NCBI GenBank assembly: GCA_013298745.1
Contig: JAAFIT010000063.1
Coordinates: forward strand, 1-9,543
Reading direction: 5' to 3'
Length of the DNA: 9,543 bases
Source: Sphingomonadales bacterium
GTDB taxonomy: Bacteria; Pseudomonadota; Alphaproteobacteria; Sphingomonadales; Sphingomonadaceae
Below are positions 6,533 through 9,543 of the stretch, piece after piece. The translations under genes were made by a program, and so were the position numbers. The notes under the pieces were generated by a model. It did no database searches. It worked only from the letters and a program-made list of their open reading frames with translations, and was not told the DNA's origin. The first letter of the stretch is position 1, and the number at the start of each line of letters is the position of its first letter.

Positions 6533-8548
6533 GTGAGCAACGAATCGACCCGCCAGCAGAGCTTTACCCGCCGCGCCATCGTGCTTGGCGGCGGCATGGC
6601 GGCCATTGGCACGGCACTGATCGGCCGGATGGCGTGGCTTTCGATCTTCGAAGGCGAGGAATATCGCCTCGCCTCCGAGAATAATCGCATCCAGAATCGC
6701 CTGATTCCACCGCGTCGCGGCTGGATTGTCGATCGCGCCGACAAGCCGTTGGCGATCAACAAGCCCGATTATCGCCTCGAGCTCATCCCCGAAGCCATTG
6801 AAGACCTGGATATCGTGCTTGCACGCGTGCGCGATGTGCTGCCGCTTTCATGGGATGACGAACTGCGCATTCGCGCCGACATCGCCATGCAGCCCAAATA
6901 CATGCCCGTCGAGGTCGCAAGGCAGCTCGATTGGCCGACCTTTGCGGCCTTGAACGTCAAGGTTGCCGATGTTCCCGGGTTGCATCCGGTGCGCTCCTTC
7001 GCGCGGGTCTACCCCGATGCCGACCATTTTGCCCATCTTCTGGGCTATGTCGGCGCCCCGACGCCCGAGCAATACAAGCTGCAGAAGGACCCGGTGCTGA
7101 TCTATCCGGGGTTCAAGATCGGCAAGGACGGCCTCGAGCGCGGCCAGGATCGCGCCTTGCGCGGCGCTGCTGGGGCCGAGCGGGTGGAGATTACCGCACG
7201 CGGCAAGGTGGTGCGCGAGCTTGGCACCAACCCCGACACCCCGGGCGAGACGCTGAAACTCACCATCGACCGCGATCTGCAAAGCTATACGGCGCGGCGA
7301 TTGGGCGACAACAGTGCCAGTGTCATCGTCATCGACTGCGAAACCGGCGACATTCTCACCATGGTGTCGATGCCGGCCTATGATCCGAATATCTTTTCGA
7401 CCCGCGTGCCGAGCAAATTGTGGAAGGAACTGCAGGAAGACGACCATACGCCGCTGCTCAACAAGAGCGCGATGGGCCTGTATCCACCGGGTTCAACCTT
7501 CAAGATGGTCACCGCGCTGGCGGCGCTGGAGGCCGGCGTGGCGCCTGACGATGGCGTACGCTGCACCGGTCGCTACAAATTGGGCAACAACACCTGGCAC
7601 TGCCATTCCCGCCGCGGCCATGGCTTCGTCGACATGCATACGGCACTGCCAAAAAGCTGCGATGTCTATTTCTATGCCTTTGGTCGCCAGATCGGCATCG
7701 ACGCTATTGCCGACATGGCGCGGCGGATGGGGCTGGGCCAGAAATATGACCTGCCACTCGCCGGCCAGGCAGCGGGCATCGTTCCCGACACGGCGTGGAA
7801 GCAAAAGCGTTTCGGCAAGGAATGGAACACCGGCGAAACGCTCAACACCTCGATCGGGCAAGGCTATCTGACCGCCAATCCGCTACAATTGGCGGTGATG
7901 ACGGCACGCGTCGCCAGCGGCCGCGAAGTGATGCCGCGACTGATCCTGCCGCCCGCGGGCGCGGCCGCGCCGCAATTCGCTTCGCTCGGCATCCCCGATG
8001 AACACCTCGATCTGGTGCGCCAGGGCATGTACGATGTCGTCAATTCCGGCATCGGCACGGCACGCGGCGGCCGCTCACCGGTCCCGGGCGTCAAGATCGC
8101 CGGCAAGACCGGCACCGCCCAGGTGCGCCGCATCAGCGCCGCCGAGCGCCGCAGTGGCGTCAAACGCAATGAAGCCCTGCCCTGGAAGCAGCGCGACCAT
8201 GCGCTGTTCGTCGCTTTCGCCCCCACCGACAACCCGCGCTATGCCGTCAGCGTCATCATCGAGCATGGCATTGCTGGCGGCCGCTATGCCGCTCCCATCG
8301 CCCGCGACGTCCTCACCTTCCTGTTCGAGCCGGAACGCGCCCTGAAAGCGCTGGGGCCGATCGAAGCCAAGATGCGCGCCGAACGCGAAGCCCGCGAGCG
8401 GCTGAAGGCGGCCGAAGCCCGCGCTGCGGAAACAGTCGTCGCGAATGAAATGATGCCGTCATGGCTGCGCACCGACAATCTGATCCTGCCTCCCACCTTC
8501 GAAATCGGTGATCCCGAAGCGCCGGTCGAACCGCGGGAAGACAACTGA
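6533..8548 (+). CDS. mrdA: Penicillin-binding protein 2, elongasome transpeptidase
   Basis: A 671-residue class B PBP. It cross-links new peptidoglycan in the periplasm as partner of RodA during cell elongation and is the usual target of mecillinam. A single membrane anchor lies near residues 14-36 after a short basic N-terminus. The pedestal domain (about 45-260, including RRGWIVDR) comes before the transpeptidase domain. The active-site motifs are STFK (Ser321, Lys324), SCD (375-377) and KTGT (525-528). Cys344, Cys357, His363 and Cys376 are placed to bind a metal. The C-terminus extends about 55 residues beyond E. coli PBP2, with a highly charged helix at 609-641. The start is GTG at 6533, 33 bases after mreD, without a clear ribosome site. 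The last base of the stop codon is the first of the rodA ATG (TGATG). Confidence 0.96.
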   Translation: MSNESTRQQSFTRRAIVLGGGMAAIGTALIGRMAWLSIFEGEEYRLASENNRIQNRLIPPRRGWIVDRADKPLAINKPDYRLELIPEAIEDLDIVLARVRDVLPLSWDDELRIRADIAMQPKYMPVEVARQLDWPTFAALNVKVADVPGLHPVRSFARVYPDADHFAHLLGYVGAPTPEQYKLQKDPVLIYPGFKIGKDGLERGQDRALRGAAGAERVEITARGKVVRELGTNPDTPGETLKLTIDRDLQSYTARRLGDNSASVIVIDCETGDILTMVSMPAYDPNIFSTRVPSKLWKELQEDDHTPLLNKSAMGLYPPGSTFKMVTALAALEAGVAPDDGVRCTGRYKLGNNTWHCHSRRGHGFVDMHTALPKSCDVYFYAFGRQIGIDAIADMARRMGLGQKYDLPLAGQAAGIVPDTAWKQKRFGKEWNTGETLNTSIGQGYLTANPLQLAVMTARVASGREVMPRLILPPAGAAAPQFASLGIPDEHLDLVRQGMYDVVNSGIGTARGGRSPVPGVKIAGKTGTAQVRRISAAERRSGVKRNEALPWKQRDHALFVAFAPTDNPRYAVSVIIEHGIAGGRYAAPIARDVLTFLFEPERALKALGPIEAKMRAEREARERLKAAEARAAETVVANEMMPSWLRTDNLILPPTFEIGDPEAPVEPREDN

Positions 8549-9543
8549 TGTTCAACGGGCCGTGGCTGCGTGAACTTGCCCGCCTGCCCTGGGGCATCGT
8601 GCTGGTCATCGTCGCGCTGGGCAGCTTTGGCCTTGTCGTGCTCTATTCGGCGGCTGGTGGCTCGCTGACGCCGTGGGCGCTCAAGCAGGGCATACGTTTC
8701 GTCGTGCTGCTCGGCTTCATGCTTGCGCTCGCCATGATCCGCCCGGAAACCTGGATGCGGCTGGCCTGGCCGATATATGGCGTCGTACTGCTCGGGCTGA
8801 TCGGCGTCGAACTGCTCGGCCAGGTCGGCGGCGGCAGCCAGCGCTGGCTCGATATCGGCATCATCCAGTTGCAACCTTCGGAATTCATGAAACTTGCCAT
8901 CGTGCTGGTGCTGGCGCGCTATTACCAATCCTTGCCCCGAGGTTTCGAAACGCAGCTCAACGCGCTGTTGCCGGCGCTGGCGCTGATCGCCTTCCCGGCG
9001 GCGCTGGTGATGCTGCAACCCGATCTCGGCACGGCACTATCGATCACCTTCGGCGGCGTGGTGGTGATGTTTCTTGCCGGAGTCAGGCTGTGGCTGTTCA
9101 TCGGTGCCGGGGTCGCCGCCGCTGCCGCGATGCCGCTGGCCTGGTCGATGATGCACGAATATCAGCGGAAACGGGTGCTGATCTTTCTGGACCCCTCGAC
9201 CGATCCACGCGGCGCTGGTTACCATATCACACAGTCAAAAATCGCCATCGGATCTGGCGGCCTTAGCGGCAAAGGCTTCCTCAACGGGACGCAGAGCCAC
9301 CTCGATTACCTTCCTGAACTCCAGACCGATTTCATTTTCGCCACTATGGCGGAGGAATGGGGCCTGATCGGCGGGCTGTTCATAATCCTGGGCTTTGCGA
9401 TCATCCTCGGCTGGGGAATCCGCGTCGCGCTCAACGGCAAGAGCCAGTTCGAACGCCTGCTGGCCCTTGGCCTTACGGCGACGCTGTTCTTTTACCTCGC
9501 GATCACCATGATGATGGTGATGGGCCTGGCGCCAGTGGTGGGA
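8548..9543 (+). CDS. rodA: Rod-shape SEDS glycosyltransferase RodA (3' end outside window)
   Basis: The frame runs 332 codons to the right edge with no stop, so perhaps 35-50 residues are missing. RodA is a SEDS-family polytopic inner-membrane enzyme that polymerises lipid II into glycan strands and works with PBP2. Many hydrophobic helices are visible. SEDS hallmarks are RWLDIG and QPSEFMKLA after the second or third helix, MLQPDLGTAL, and YLPELQTDFIFATMAEEWG. The Asp of TDF is residue 261, matching the essential catalytic Asp262 of E. coli RodA. FtsW is the paralogue to exclude; the position directly after mrdA and the overall sequence favour RodA. The ATG at 8548 overlaps the mrdA stop (TGATG), with GGAAG 7 bases upstream inside mrdA. 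Confidence 0.95.
   Translation, partial: MFNGPWLRELARLPWGIVLVIVALGSFGLVVLYSAAGGSLTPWALKQGIRFVVLLGFMLALAMIRPETWMRLAWPIYGVVLLGLIGVELLGQVGGGSQRWLDIGIIQLQPSEFMKLAIVLVLARYYQSLPRGFETQLNALLPALALIAFPAALVMLQPDLGTALSITFGGVVVMFLAGVRLWLFIGAGVAAAAAMPLAWSMMHEYQRKRVLIFLDPSTDPRGAGYHITQSKIAIGSGGLSGKGFLNGTQSHLDYLPELQTDFIFATMAEEWGLIGGLFIILGFAIILGWGIRVALNGKSQFERLLALGLTATLFFYLAITMMMVMGLAPVVG

Noticed and set aside
6563..6610. Twin-arginine-like start (FTRRAIVLGGG) of PBP2 as a Tat signal
   Set aside because: Class B PBPs use an uncleaved N-terminal membrane anchor. The following hydrophobic stretch fits that role, and the full Tat consensus is absent.
8284..9018. Minus-strand frame of 244 codons opposite mrdA and rodA
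   Set aside because: It overlaps two well-supported genes and shows only low-complexity Gln/Arg/His-rich sequence.

Overview
The window is ordinary, well-packed chromosomal DNA from a high-GC alphaproteobacterium. The protein character (an alphaproteobacterial-type MutL with an endonuclease motif, PBP2 with an SCD motif, the mreBCD-mrdA-rodA order) and the GC-biased codons suggest Sphingomonadales. That placement comes from recognising the proteins, not from a search. I see no mobile element, phage gene, CRISPR array, rRNA or tRNA.

Layout: (1) 1-972 (+) is the 3' part of a tetratricopeptide-repeat protein gene that enters from the left edge. (2) 982-1007 is a perfect hairpin between two convergent genes, probably a shared terminator. 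(3) 1012-1795 (-) is an iron-storage pair: bfr (bacterioferritin) and, upstream of it on the same strand, bfd (its [2Fe-2S] ferredoxin partner, which drives iron release). A Fur-box-like dyad lies over the likely bfd promoter, and two further dyads lie in the bfd-bfr gap. (4) 1918-3732 (-) is mutL, the mismatch-repair ATPase, with the endonuclease signature typical of bacteria lacking MutH. (5) 3733-3908 is a 176-bp divergent intergenic region. (6) 3909-9543 (+) is the elongasome operon mreB, mreC, mreD, mrdA (PBP2), rodA; rodA runs off the right edge.

The elongasome genes work together. MreB filaments at the inner membrane position MreC and MreD, which activate the synthase made of the SEDS glycosyltransferase RodA and the transpeptidase PBP2 for lateral wall growth. 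The genes are tightly coupled: mreC/mreD overlap by ATGA and mrdA/rodA by TGATG. A strong hairpin separates mreB from mreC and may help make MreB in excess over the rest. Bfr and Bfd form a separate iron store-and-release unit, probably iron-controlled.

I found no convincing undescribed system. The best leads are a likely Cys3His metal site in PBP2, the iron-type operator at bfd, the dyads in the bfr leader, and the mreB-mreC hairpin.
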